Shown: piece after piece, positions 54,301 to 61,766 of the stretch
Layout: each line of letters begins with the position of its first letter
Position numbering within the stretch: the stretch's first letter is position 1
Assembly: GCF_900113705.1 (NCBI RefSeq)
Contig: NZ_FOQI01000006.1
Location: 1-64,000 of the forward strand
Origin: Collimonas sp. OK307
GTDB taxonomy: Bacteria > Pseudomonadota > Gammaproteobacteria > Burkholderiales > Burkholderiaceae_D
DNA length: 64,000 nt
Direction: 5' to 3'
Notes under the pieces: model-generated
Seen by the model: the letters and a program-made list of their open reading frames with translations, nothing else
The model's database searches: none
What the model was told of the DNA's origin: nothing
Program-made: the position numbers and the translations under genes

Positions 54301-57078
54301 GCGTATTGGCGCTCGAAAGGGTTGATGATCGACCTGGTCATCTGGAACGAAGACCACGCCGGCTATCGGCAATCGCTGCAAGAACAAATCCTGGGACTGA
54401 TTTCATCGGTTACCGGCGCCCATGAAATCGACCGCCCCGGCGGCATATTTGTGCGATTGATCGATCAGATATCCGATGAAGACCGGATTCTGTTCCAGTC
54501 GGTGGCCAGGGTGATCTTGAGCGACAGCCGCGGCACGCTGGTTGAGCAAATCAACCGGCGCGACCTGATGGAAATCCGCGTGCCGCGCCTGACACCGGCA
54601 TTAGGACAGGCGCCATTTTCCGTCGCACAGGAGATTGAAGTGCCCAGCCGGGACCTGCTGATGGAAAATGGCCTTGGCGGCTTCTCGGCGGATGGACGCG
54701 AATATGTGATCACCACCTCCAGCACCCAGGTCACGCCGGCGCCATGGGTGAATGTCATCGCCAACCCGCAATTCGGCAGCGTCATTTCGGAAAGCGGACA
54801 AGCTTACACGTGGGGTGAAAACGCGCATGAATTCCGCCTGACGCCTTGGGCTAACGACCCCGTCAGCGACATCGGCGGCGAAGTATTCTATTTGCGCGAC
54901 GACGAGAGTGGACACTACTGGTCCCCTACCCCGCTGCCGCGCCGCGGTACGGGCGACTATGTGACACGGCACGGCTTCGGCTACAGCGTGTTCGAACACA
55001 TTGAAGATGGCATTGTGTCCGAGCTGACCGTGTATGTCGCAATGGATGCATCGGTTAAATATTCGGTACTGCGGGTGCGTAACGAATCCGACACGGTACG
55101 CAAGCTGTCTGCGACCGGTTATGTCGAATGGGTGCTTGGCGATCTGCGCCCAAAATCTGCCATGCATATCGTCACTGAAACCGATCCGGCTACCGGCGCG
55201 TTGTTTGCACGCAATCCCTACAACACCGAATTCACCGATCGTACCGCGTTCTTCGATGTCGACGCCGGCGCCCGCAGCATCAGCGGCGACCGCAACGAAT
55301 TCATCGGCCGCAACGGCTCCTTGCAAAAGCCTGCGGCGATGGAACGTGTCCGTCTGTCAGGCAAGATCGGCGCCGGCCTGGATCCGTGCGCAGCAATGCA
55401 GATGCAATTCGAGCTGAACCAGGGGCAGCAACGCGAGATCGTGTTCATCCTCGGCATGGCCGATACCCGCCAGACCAACGTCAGCAACCTGGTGCAGCGC
55501 TACCGTGGTGCGGCTGCAGCGCAGGAGGCCTTGCAAGCGGTACATGCGTTCTGGGAGCGGACGCTGGGTGCAGTCCAGGTCGAAACACCTGACCAGGAAC
55601 TCAATCTGCTCGCCAACGGCTGGCTGATGTACCAGGTCATCTCCTGCCGCCTGTGGGCGCGTAGCGGATACTACCAGTCCGGCGGCGCGTTCGGCTTCCG
55701 TGACCAGTTGCAGGACGCCATGGCGCTGGTGCACAACCAGCCGCAGCTGTTACGTGCCCAACTGCTGCTATGTGCTGCCCACCAGTTCATCGAAGGCGAC
55801 GTCCAGCATTGGTGGCATCCACCTACCGACCGTGGCGTGCGCACTCATTGTTCCGACGACTACTTGTGGTTGCCGCTGGCGGTTCATCGTTACGTCAGCA
55901 GTACCGGCGATAGCGGTGTGCTGGACGAAAGCACGCACTTCCTGGAGGGTCGTGCGCTCAACCAGGATGAGGATTCATACTACGACCTGCCAGGCCGTTC
56001 AAACCAGGTGGGGACACTCTATGAACATTGCGTGCGGGCCATCGAGAGAGGCTTGAAATTTGGTGTGCACGGCCTGTCCCTGATGGGATCTTGCGACTGG
56101 AACGATGGTATGGACAAGGTGGGGGACAAAGGCAAAGGCGAAAGCGTATGGCTTAGTTTCTTCCTGTATGACGTGTTGACCGGCTTCGCTGAAATAGCCG
56201 AGATTCACGCGGACCAGGCTTTCGCCGACCGCTGTCGTTCTGAAGCAAGGCAACTACAGCAAAATATCGAAAAAAACGGCTGGGATGGCGGCTGGTACCG
56301 TCGCGCCTATTTCGACGACGGTACTCCGCTCGGCTCTGCCCAGAACGTCGAATGCCAGATCGATTCGATTTCGCAGAGCTGGGCAGTATTGTCTGGCGCC
56401 GGCGATCTGCACCGCGTGCAGATGGCGATGCAGGCAGTCGACAAGCGACTGGTACGCCGCACTGAAGCCATTATCCAGTTGCTGGACCCGCCGTTCGACA
56501 AATCCGACCAGGATCCGGGCTATATCCGCGGCTACGTTCCAGGTGTACGCGAGAATGGCGGGCAGTATACCCATGCCGCAATCTGGACCGTGATGGCCTT
56601 TGCCAAGCTGGGGAATCATTGGCGCGCCTGGGAATTGATGCGGCTGATCAATCCACTCAACCATGGCAAGACTGCCAGGAAAATCGCCACTTATAAAGTC
56701 GAGCCTTATGTTGTCGCCGCTGACGTCTACGCCAGGGCGCCGCATGTCGGCCGCGGCGGCTGGACCTGGTATACCGGATCGGCAGGATGGATGTATCGCC
56801 TGATCGTCGAATCGCTGCTTGGCCTGAAACTGGAAGGGGACAAACTGCATGTCACGCCATGCCTGCCGCACGACTGGGATACTTATCGGATGAATTACCG
56901 CTACCGGGATACCATGTACAAGATTGTAGTCACGCAAACTGCGGCCGGCGGTGCTGGCACTCAGGTTAGCGTTGACGGGGTGATGCAAATGGATGCGGTG
57001 ATCGTCTTGCAGGATGACAAGCGCGAGCATGTGGTGGACATAACGCTGCCTGTGCAGCCAGATGCGAAAAAACCCTGA
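48319..57078 (+). CDS. ndvB: Cyclic beta-1,2-glucan synthase (NdvB/ChvB type)
   Basis: 2919 residues, close to the 2830-2870 of Brucella Cgs and Agrobacterium ChvB. This inner-membrane enzyme primes, elongates, cyclises and phosphorolyses beta-1,2-glucan from UDP-glucose. Order of parts: soluble N-terminus; two or three helices (about 430-480); GT84 domain with LDTDTELPRD near 638-647 and the RHRWIRGDWQ motif near 785-794; more helices (about 830-1010); Glycoamylase domain (about 1034-1570, with PWGISESGYHTF and DDLVIAPYASMMAL); then the GH94 beta-1,2-glucan phosphorylase region with the catalytic Asp in SCDWNDGMDKVG near 2590. The start is a TTG at 48319 with no clear ribosome site; an ATG at 48388 could also serve. 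The product is osmoregulated periplasmic glucan. Confidence 0.94.
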   Translation: MKTDPRSLYDSLLGIKNALLPGSMRNGPAEDELPLRAELFSALQMEQHGRILANAHKLSSERARDQLLSRLADNENVIIDACNQLTEAIQASRQITPAAEWLLDNFYLIEEQIRTAKRHLPKNYSKELPRLLRGNSAGRPRVYDIALETISHGDGRVDPESLSRFVAAYQQVTPLKLGELWAIPIMLRLALIENLRRVAAHLANTRLNRNLADSWADAMAESAENDPSNLILLVADMARSNPPLDSAFVAELVRRLQGQSPALTLPLTWLSQRLTESGQTIELLVQSETQQQAADQVSISNSIGSLRFLSAMDWREFVETMSVVDHVLRKDPVDVYARMDFSTRDHYRHVIEKIARYSPLSESDIAEHAVRLAGAEATGVDQRTGHVGYYLVGKGLVQLEQAVAARLPSMEVLRRAGKTAPLAAYMGSMLLITLVVTGGIVAKAYADGASVWLLALVAALALVAGSQFAHAMVNWVITLVAVPHPLPRMDFSSGVPAESRTLVVVPTIMFTRQNIDNLSEALEVRYLANRDANLRFCLLTDFADAKTETMPEDEGLLQHIEHNIQELNKKYFQDEDSNFLLLHRPRRWNPPENTWMGYERKRGKLADLNAFLRGGAKDCFSLIVGNTENLSNVRYVITLDTDTELPRDAARKFVATMAHPLNRAHYDASRQRVVEGYGILQPRLAVSLPSASASRYELLCGGETGIDPYTRTVSDVYQDLFGEGSFVGKGIYDIDSFEQTLKDRMPENRVLSHDLLEGCYARSGLLSDVQLYEQYPARYSADINRRHRWIRGDWQIASWLLPRVPGARDAASGKIGHHRNPLSALSRWKLFDNLRRSIVPLALTALLLTGWIGLASAWFWTCVALGILLIPSICASLLSLLRKPEDVLFRQHFSASLRAALQHFSHAALTLIFLPYEAAVNLDAIIRTQWRILVSHKKLLEWNPSSEVNRKTANGLLSYYRSMWIAPVIALATAAWLVVRNPSALQAATVVLLLWWLSPVIACWISQPIARRITQLSLEQTRFLKSLSRKMWLFFETYVGPEDNWLPLDNVQEHPVAVVARRTSPTNIGLSLLANLTAYDFGYIPSGQLLERTQNTFQTMASLERYQGHFYNWYDTQYLKPLHPIYVSTVDSGNLAGHLMTLRPGLTGLLDTPIFSARVFSGIRDTYEILRDTAGGGPLAKLVQFEKDLEAACQSAPATLMVVHDCLQRLSHCAAGFVAGLDTVPDTQLNVWARALASQCREALHELNILTPWIHMLSPAEWINDFPQLDQIPTLRQLAQNHANLAPVLEAKFAADDGLQQTHAQPGLSQLVAKGSSQAAERMLLIEQLVTQAADFSRMEYGFLYDPATHLLAIGYNVSDRRRDVSFYDLLASEARLATFVAIAQGQIPQDSWFALGRQLTVAGGEPILLSWSGSMFEYLMPLLVMPNFENTLLAQTYRSAVKRHIEYGMQRGVPWGISESGYHTFDASLNYQYRAFGVPGLGFKRGLGDDLVIAPYASMMALMVAPEEACRNLQQLSAEGFEGEYGFFEAIDYTPSRIPRGQQNAVIRSFMAHHQGMGFLSLAYLLLDAPMQKRFESDPLFQATMSLLHERVPKASATYSNTTELADIRTAAVDQGMQMRVLQRPDPRTPEVQLLSNGRYHVMITSAGGSRSRWNDLAVTRWQEDSTRDNWGTFCYVRELNAGEPGHFWSTAFQPTLAPPDNYEVIFSEGRAEFRRGDSNFDMHTEIVVSQEDDIELRRTRIINRSRTRRTIDITSYAEVVLAPAAADATHPAFSNLFVQTEIIAAQRAILCTRRPRSMNEKMPWMFHLMALHGADIGTVSYETDRMQFIGRGNTVAAPQAMRDPEPLAGNAGPVLDPIVAIRYQITLEAEQTATIDMVTGIGDSRDACLGLIEKYQDRHLADRVVELSWPHSQVVLRQLNASEADAQLYSRLANSVIYVNPLLRADASILIRNHRGQSGLWGYAISGDLPIVLVQIKSQENIELVRQLVQAHAYWRSKGLMIDLVIWNEDHAGYRQSLQEQILGLISSVTGAHEIDRPGGIFVRLIDQISDEDRILFQSVARVILSDSRGTLVEQINRRDLMEIRVPRLTPALGQAPFSVAQEIEVPSRDLLMENGLGGFSADGREYVITTSSTQVTPAPWVNVIANPQFGSVISESGQAYTWGENAHEFRLTPWANDPVSDIGGEVFYLRDDESGHYWSPTPLPRRGTGDYVTRHGFGYSVFEHIEDGIVSELTVYVAMDASVKYSVLRVRNESDTVRKLSATGYVEWVLGDLRPKSAMHIVTETDPATGALFARNPYNTEFTDRTAFFDVDAGARSISGDRNEFIGRNGSLQKPAAMERVRLSGKIGAGLDPCAAMQMQFELNQGQQREIVFILGMADTRQTNVSNLVQRYRGAAAAQEALQAVHAFWERTLGAVQVETPDQELNLLANGWLMYQVISCRLWARSGYYQSGGAFGFRDQLQDAMALVHNQPQLLRAQLLLCAAHQFIEGDVQHWWHPPTDRGVRTHCSDDYLWLPLAVHRYVSSTGDSGVLDESTHFLEGRALNQDEDSYYDLPGRSNQVGTLYEHCVRAIERGLKFGVHGLSLMGSCDWNDGMDKVGDKGKGESVWLSFFLYDVLTGFAEIAEIHADQAFADRCRSEARQLQQNIEKNGWDGGWYRRAYFDDGTPLGSAQNVECQIDSISQSWAVLSGAGDLHRVQMAMQAVDKRLVRRTEAIIQLLDPPFDKSDQDPGYIRGYVPGVRENGGQYTHAAIWTVMAFAKLGNHWRAWELMRLINPLNHGKTARKIATYKVEPYVVAADVYARAPHVGRGGWTWYTGSAGWMYRLIVESLLGLKLEGDKLHVTPCLPHDWDTYRMNYRYRDTMYKIVVTQTAAGGAGTQVSVDGVMQMDAVIVLQDDKREHVVDITLPVQPDAKKP

Positions 57079-57099
57079 CAGCGACGCAATTCACCAGTT

Positions 57100-58026
57100 T
57101 CACAAGCGTTGCAGCCAGCTGCGCACACCCTGCAGTGACCGGAACTCGCTCACCGAACGGCAGGCGATATGCGGATGACGCGCCTGCAGCATCCGCGACA
57201 ACGCCGCGCCCGGCCCCAGCTCCAGCGCGACTGTGATGCCTTGCTCGGCACAGGCATCCATGCAATCGCTCCAGCGTATGGTTTGTGCCAATTGCTGTGA
57301 CAACGCCGTTATCGCTTGCTCTTTTTTTGTCAGCACTTGCCCGCTCAGGCCCGAGAGCACAGGCACCGGCGGATCTATCAAAAGCTGCTGGCGTAGCTGC
57401 TGCGCAAATGGCTGGACTGCGTCAGCCATCAGCGGAGTATGGGAAGCCACCGTTACCGGCAGTACTCGAATCCTCCCATCCAGGCGTTCAATCTCGCCGG
57501 TTGCCGTATGCAGGTCCTGTGCAAGACCGCCCGCGATGCAGCTATCGGCTTCGGTCTCAATCGCCACATATAAACGGTATGGCGCCAGCAAAGGCGCTAA
57601 CCTGCTGACAGTAATGCCGCTAACCGCGAACAGGATTTGAGGCGATGCCGGCTGCAGGCACGCATCCATCAATACTGCACGCGACATCGCCAGCTGCATC
57701 GCTTGCGGCGCAGAAATGGCGCCGGCGACATGGTAGGCAGCGATCTCGCCGACGCTATAACCGGCTACCAGCGCCGGCGGTGGCAACAACGGCTGCAAAG
57801 CAGACCAGACCGCAGCTGCAGCCGCCACAATCAGCGGCTGCGCCACCCGGTTTGAAAATAACAAGGTATCGTCAGCCAGTATTTGCTGCAGCGGCTGCCC
57901 CAGCACGGTGTCTGGCAGCCATTGTTGCAGCAATTCCGCGGTGGCCGGATCGGAGCGCGGCAGATCGAACATCGCAGCATGCTGCCCACCCTGCCCAGGG
58001 CACAGGATTGCCAGGCGCGGAGTCAT
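57100..58026 (-). CDS. mdcH: Malonate decarboxylase malonyl-CoA acyltransferase MdcH
   Basis: 308 residues, a FabD-like acyltransferase: CPGQGGQHAAMFD at the N-terminus, the nucleophilic Ser in VAGYSVGEIAAYH, and the His of VTVASHTPLMAD. It loads malonyl groups onto the malonate decarboxylase carrier protein, MdcC, before decarboxylation. It is separated from the other mdc genes by a periplasmic binding protein and a REP-like element, whereas it normally follows directly on mdcG. An extra-long 21-base spacing to the glucan synthase end is fully converged (convergent with ndvB). Confidence 0.93.
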   Translation of the reverse strand: MTPRLAILCPGQGGQHAAMFDLPRSDPATAELLQQWLPDTVLGQPLQQILADDTLLFSNRVAQPLIVAAAAAVWSALQPLLPPPALVAGYSVGEIAAYHVAGAISAPQAMQLAMSRAVLMDACLQPASPQILFAVSGITVSRLAPLLAPYRLYVAIETEADSCIAGGLAQDLHTATGEIERLDGRIRVLPVTVASHTPLMADAVQPFAQQLRQQLLIDPPVPVLSGLSGQVLTKKEQAITALSQQLAQTIRWSDCMDACAEQGITVALELGPGAALSRMLQARHPHIACRSVSEFRSLQGVRSWLQRL

Positions 58027-58123
58027 GTCCGATCCGCCATGTGGTGTGGCTTAGAGCCTGTTTGAAATCTATTCATCAGCATCGGCATGTCCCCTCTCCC
58101 ACAAATCGACGACATAGTGATGT

Positions 58124-58200
58124 GGGGTCAGAGTCAACTTTCGCAGGCTTTATCGCGAAACTTGACTCTGACCCCGGTTAGTTCGTGCTGCTCGTCGCAT
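58124..58200. repeat. REP-like palindromic element, second copy, reverse orientation
   Basis: GGGGTCAGAGT...ACTCTGACCCC (58124-58175), with TTTCGCAGGCTTTATCGCGAAA at its centre, is the reverse complement of the copy at 25285-25335 with a few changes. It is followed by a 23-base segment TTAGTTCGTGCTGCTCGTCGCAT in part (58178-58200), which matches 25222-25244 of the first copy in reverse. The 37-base direct repeats of the first copy are missing. It lies between mdcH and the binding-protein gene, within the malonate gene run. Confidence 0.78.
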
Positions 58201-58211
58201 AGACCGTCAAT

Positions 58212-59357
58212 TTAACGCAGTACGTAGCCATCCTTGCCTATCACTGTCAACTCGATGAAATTCAGGCCGTCGCGGCTGTTCGGGCCATATTTAAGCGTCA
58301 TGCCGCCGATATCGTAACCGCCCATGCCTTCCAGGCCGCTGACCAGGCTTTCACGGGTCGGCTTGTTGCCGGCGCGGCGCAAACCTTCTACCAATACCTT
58401 GGCGGAAATGAAGCCTTCCAAAGTGGGATAGGAGTCAGACAATTCGGTGCGTGTCTTGAGCGCAGTCATGAATTCCTTGGATATCTGCGTGCTCGAACTT
58501 CTTGGATTCGGGAATACTTGCGTCATGCCGAGGCCACGCGCATCTTTACCCAAACCTTGCAAAAACACCTGCGAACTGACATTCGACAACGCAATCAGTT
58601 GCTGCGAGCCGCCAGCCTCGCGGTACAGTTTGATAAACGCGGCACATGGCTTGGCGGTGCAAATCAACAGTACTGCTTGTGGCTTGGCATCGAAAATCTT
58701 CTTCACTGCACCTTCCACCGCCACCGTGTTGCGCTCGTAATTGGCGATAACCGGCTCCGGCAACTTATGCTTCTTGATCGCCTGTTTCAAACCTTCCAGC
58801 GCGTCGTTGCCAAATGAATCGTTGGACACCAGCACCGCATAACGCTGCAATCCCATGCCGGATAACTGATCGATGGCGTTGCCGATTTCGTCCCGATATT
58901 TGGAGCGCACATTAAACAGATAGTGCTGCATAGGTTCATGTAGCGACGTAGCGCCGCTAACCGGAGCGATCAAAGGCACTTTGGCCTCATTGATGGCGCC
59001 CATGATGGATTCGGTGGTCGGCGTGCCGCGATACAGGAACAATGCAAACGCATTCTTTTCATTCAGCAGCTTACGGGTATTTTCAACAGTGCGCTTAGGC
59101 TCAAAACCATCGTCGAGCGACTCCAGCACGATCTTGCGGCCGAACACGCCGCCTTGCTTGTTGACGATGTCGAAATACAATTGCGCGCCGGCGGTTGCCT
59201 GTTTTACTTCCTCTGCCGCGGTGCCGGTAAAACCGGCCGACTGGCCGATCACGATGGTGTTGGAGGTAATACCCGGTTCTGCGTTAGCGCTACCAATTGC
59301 AAGTAAGCCAAACAAGCTCAGCAAACTGCTGCCGACTGCCAAAGACAACTTCTTCAT
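58212..59357 (-). CDS. Branched-chain amino-acid-type ABC substrate-binding protein (Peripla_BP_6)
   Basis: 381 residues with a signal peptide cleaved near SANA (residue 26). The LivJ-type fold shows TIVIGQSAGFTGTAAEEVKQATAGAQLYFD, VNKQGGVFGRKI, PLIAPVSGATSLHEP and the late GYDIGGMTLKYGPN. It would bind an amino acid, amide or carboxylate for an ABC importer. No Liv permease or ATPase is in the window. It sits between mdcB and mdcH on the same strand, where no such gene is usual. TGGAG precedes the ATG at 59357. Malonate or a malonate precursor is a tempting ligand given the location, but the sequence does not show it. Confidence 0.85.
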   Translation of the reverse strand: MKKLSLAVGSSLLSLFGLLAIGSANAEPGITSNTIVIGQSAGFTGTAAEEVKQATAGAQLYFDIVNKQGGVFGRKIVLESLDDGFEPKRTVENTRKLLNEKNAFALFLYRGTPTTESIMGAINEAKVPLIAPVSGATSLHEPMQHYLFNVRSKYRDEIGNAIDQLSGMGLQRYAVLVSNDSFGNDALEGLKQAIKKHKLPEPVIANYERNTVAVEGAVKKIFDAKPQAVLLICTAKPCAAFIKLYREAGGSQQLIALSNVSSQVFLQGLGKDARGLGMTQVFPNPRSSSTQISKEFMTALKTRTELSDSYPTLEGFISAKVLVEGLRRAGNKPTRESLVSGLEGMGGYDIGGMTLKYGPNSRDGLNFIELTVIGKDGYVLR

Positions 59358-59457
59358 TTCTGCTCCAGAGAGGATTAGGATTAATCAATTAATTGGTCGA
59401 CGCATCAAGTATTCGGTCGCGACGGTAGCTACACGAGCAATCGGCAAACGGTCCCGA

Positions 59458-60390
59458 TCACCGCAAGTAGCTAAGTCCATGCATGAAATAGGTGGCGGCC
59501 AATAAGTCGGCGGCGCCACCGGGCGACAGCTTATCCCGAATAAATGTATTATGGCAACTAATTGCGCGTTCGCGCCAATCTTCTGTTGCGCAGCCGCCTG
59601 CATCCAGAAATTGACGGGCGCTGGTTTTCACCTTATCGGCGCCGGCCAGCCCGCCCCGATGGTAGAGATTGGTGTCGTTGATCGTTGCCATCAAGGTGAA
59701 CAAGGTATCGATAGCGGCGGCATCGTAGCCGCGCCCGGTTCCCAGCGTTTGCAGAAAACGCGGCAAGGCCAGCTCAAACAAGGACGGGAAGCCAAGTGCA
59801 GCCTCCTCGCTGGCGCCACTCACCGCATATTTTTGCGCCACCAGCGTGCCGTGCGAAGTTACCGCCCGATCCTGCATATGGCGGCTCAAACCGTCGCCCC
59901 ACTGAATCAGCAAGCTGGCGCGAATCGCGGCAGCCGACAGCGGCATGCAGCGGGCATGACAATAACCCGCCGTTGCGCAGAGCATGCCAAGACAAAAAAT
60001 CGCCCCTCTATGGGTATTGATGCCGGCAGTGGCTCGCAACATGGTTTGCTCGGCATCCATACCCAGTTGCTTCAACACGGCAAACTCCTTGCCTGCCATG
60101 CCTGCCTGCGTAATCCGTATGAAATAGTGGCGTAGCGCAAACAAGCTGCGCATGAAAGTGACAGCATCCATGTCGGCGTGACTGCCGCTGTCCACTGGCG
60201 ACACCAGGCCGGGCTTTGGATAAAGTTGTAATTCACGGTACAGGCTACGCAAGGCCAACTGGCCAACCGTCAGGCAATATGCCCGCTGCTGGCGCAAATT
60301 CTGCTGTTGCGCCAAGCCGTCGCGGCGCAACTGCGGCGACTGCGGCAGCGACGGCTGCGCTCGCGTATCGGCACGGCGATTAGTCAACAT
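59458..60390 (-). CDS. mdcB: Triphosphoribosyl-dephospho-CoA synthase MdcB
   Basis: 310 residues from the ATG at 60390, whose AT overlaps the mdcG stop (TGATG) with AAGGTG upstream; a longer frame to 60726 lies inside mdcG. Homologous to CitG: KPGLVSPVDSGSHADM, GINTHRGAIFCLGML and DTNLYHRGG are the family motifs. It makes the 2'-(5''-triphosphoribosyl)-3'-dephospho-CoA precursor of the carrier prosthetic group from ATP and dephospho-CoA. MdcG then attaches it to MdcC. Confidence 0.94.
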   Translation of the reverse strand: MLTNRRADTRAQPSLPQSPQLRRDGLAQQQNLRQQRAYCLTVGQLALRSLYRELQLYPKPGLVSPVDSGSHADMDAVTFMRSLFALRHYFIRITQAGMAGKEFAVLKQLGMDAEQTMLRATAGINTHRGAIFCLGMLCATAGYCHARCMPLSAAAIRASLLIQWGDGLSRHMQDRAVTSHGTLVAQKYAVSGASEEAALGFPSLFELALPRFLQTLGTGRGYDAAAIDTLFTLMATINDTNLYHRGGLAGADKVKTSARQFLDAGGCATEDWRERAISCHNTFIRDKLSPGGAADLLAATYFMHGLSYLR

Positions 60391-61070
60391 CACGCACCTT
60401 CCAGGGTAGACATCAGTGCTGCCAGCGGTGTCAACTTGACCATGTCCCCGGTCTTGACCAGTACGCGTTGCTGGTTGTCCGCCTGCAGCGCCTGCCAGCA
60501 TTCCTTCCAGGCCACAGCCTGCCCCTCCGCAAAGACGATCTCGCCATCCAGCGGCAACCGGGCCGCATGTTGTGCCAGCAAGCCGAGGCCGCGGGTCAAT
60601 TCTTCGGCGCTGCCGGGCGCGAACAGCAGATCGATATCCGAACCCGGTCTTACATAGTTTTGCCGGGTCAGGATTTGCCAGGCCCACGAACCGTATATTC
60701 GCATCGCTATGCCGCCATCCCGGCAATCGCCGGCAAAGGCATGCAGCGCGCCGCTCCAGGCGGGTGGCGCATGCTTCAGGGCAGCGCGCAATGCCAGCGG
60801 ATCTGTAATCCTCTGCACGTCGGCAAGCTGCGCCTTGAACGGGATTCTGGTCTTGTTGCCGTTGCTATCAGGTGGCAGCGCCAACCCAAGGCATAACTGG
60901 TCTTCCGGCGTGTCCGCTTCACGGCGGCGCAAAACCACCGGCCAGTCATGGCGCTGCCAGCGTTGCAGCACGGCTTGATAATTCACCTCGGCTGCCACCG
61001 CCGCCATCGTTTGCGCTGTGCGTTGCCAGCCGTCGGCGCTCAGCCAGACCAGGCTATGGCGGGCCAGCAT
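60390..61070 (-). CDS. mdcG: Phosphoribosyl-dephospho-CoA transferase MdcG
   Basis: 226 residues of the nucleotidyltransferase fold: YGSWAWQ with Gly127-Ser128 and the metal pair GSDIDLLF (Asp145, Asp147). It transfers the phosphoribosyl-dephospho-CoA group to a Ser of MdcC. It overlaps the end of mdcE by 17 bases and the start of mdcB by one base, so translation is tightly coupled. Length and motifs are typical. Confidence 0.94.
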   Translation of the reverse strand: MLARHSLVWLSADGWQRTAQTMAAVAAEVNYQAVLQRWQRHDWPVVLRRREADTPEDQLCLGLALPPDSNGNKTRIPFKAQLADVQRITDPLALRAALKHAPPAWSGALHAFAGDCRDGGIAMRIYGSWAWQILTRQNYVRPGSDIDLLFAPGSAEELTRGLGLLAQHAARLPLDGEIVFAEGQAVAWKECWQALQADNQQRVLVKTGDMVKLTPLAALMSTLEGA

Positions 61071-61764
61071 AATCCATCACAGCCTGGGTTACCTGCCAGG
61101 CGTGGCTGCGGCCACCGCGTTGCAGGCCCGCTGCGCTGCGTTGGTCTTGCGGGCTAGCCTCGCGCAGAGCGGTTACCAGTTGCCCGGCCAGATCGCCATC
61201 CCAGATCGCTTCGATACCGCCCATACGCAGATAATTGACGGCGCCGGGTGCAAACACAGGATTGCCCTTGGCCAGTTCCGTCAGCCTGGCTTCCGGCACC
61301 TTGGTAATCCTTGCCATGGCGGGCAAACCCATGACCCGGATGGTGGCGTCCGGCAAGGCATAACAGGCATCGGCCATCAGCCCGCTGGTGATGAAGCCAC
61401 CTGACAATGCCTGGTCGTAGACCAGTCCGACGATCTTGTGCTGTTGCCGCCGCGCCAGGTCGATGCACTTTGCCAGCTGCGCCATATAACTGTTAATACC
61501 CAGCATTTCATCCCGATGCCGCAGGCGCTGGCCTTGGGTATCGACCAGGATCACGATCGATCGCTGCGGATGCTGACGCACGGTCGCCAGGATCGCCTGC
61601 GCCTGCAACAAAGCGATTTCAACGCCGATCGCAGCGTGGCCGGTAGTGCCGATCACCGTCACGGTGTTGCCATCGACCTCTGCCGTGCCGCTCAGGAAAT
61701 CATCTTTCTCAACCACGGTATGGCCATCGGGGAACAGCGTCGCTGCAAGGGTTTTCCAGTCCAT
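61054..61764 (-). CDS. mdcE: Malonate decarboxylase gamma subunit MdcE
   Basis: 236 residues from the ATG at 61764, which has GGGAG at proper spacing; a TTG two codons earlier is less likely. A carboxyltransferase-like fold (crotonase type) with VTVIGTTGHAAIGVEIAL, SIVILVDTQGQRL and DQALSGGFITSGLMAD. MdcD and MdcE form the co-decarboxylase that removes CO2 from the malonyl thioester on the carrier. It starts two bases after mdcD. Confidence 0.95.
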   Translation of the reverse strand: MDWKTLAATLFPDGHTVVEKDDFLSGTAEVDGNTVTVIGTTGHAAIGVEIALLQAQAILATVRQHPQRSIVILVDTQGQRLRHRDEMLGINSYMAQLAKCIDLARRQQHKIVGLVYDQALSGGFITSGLMADACYALPDATIRVMGLPAMARITKVPEARLTELAKGNPVFAPGAVNYLRMGGIEAIWDGDLAGQLVTALREASPQDQRSAAGLQRGGRSHAWQVTQAVMDYAGPP

Positions 61765-61766
61765 GC

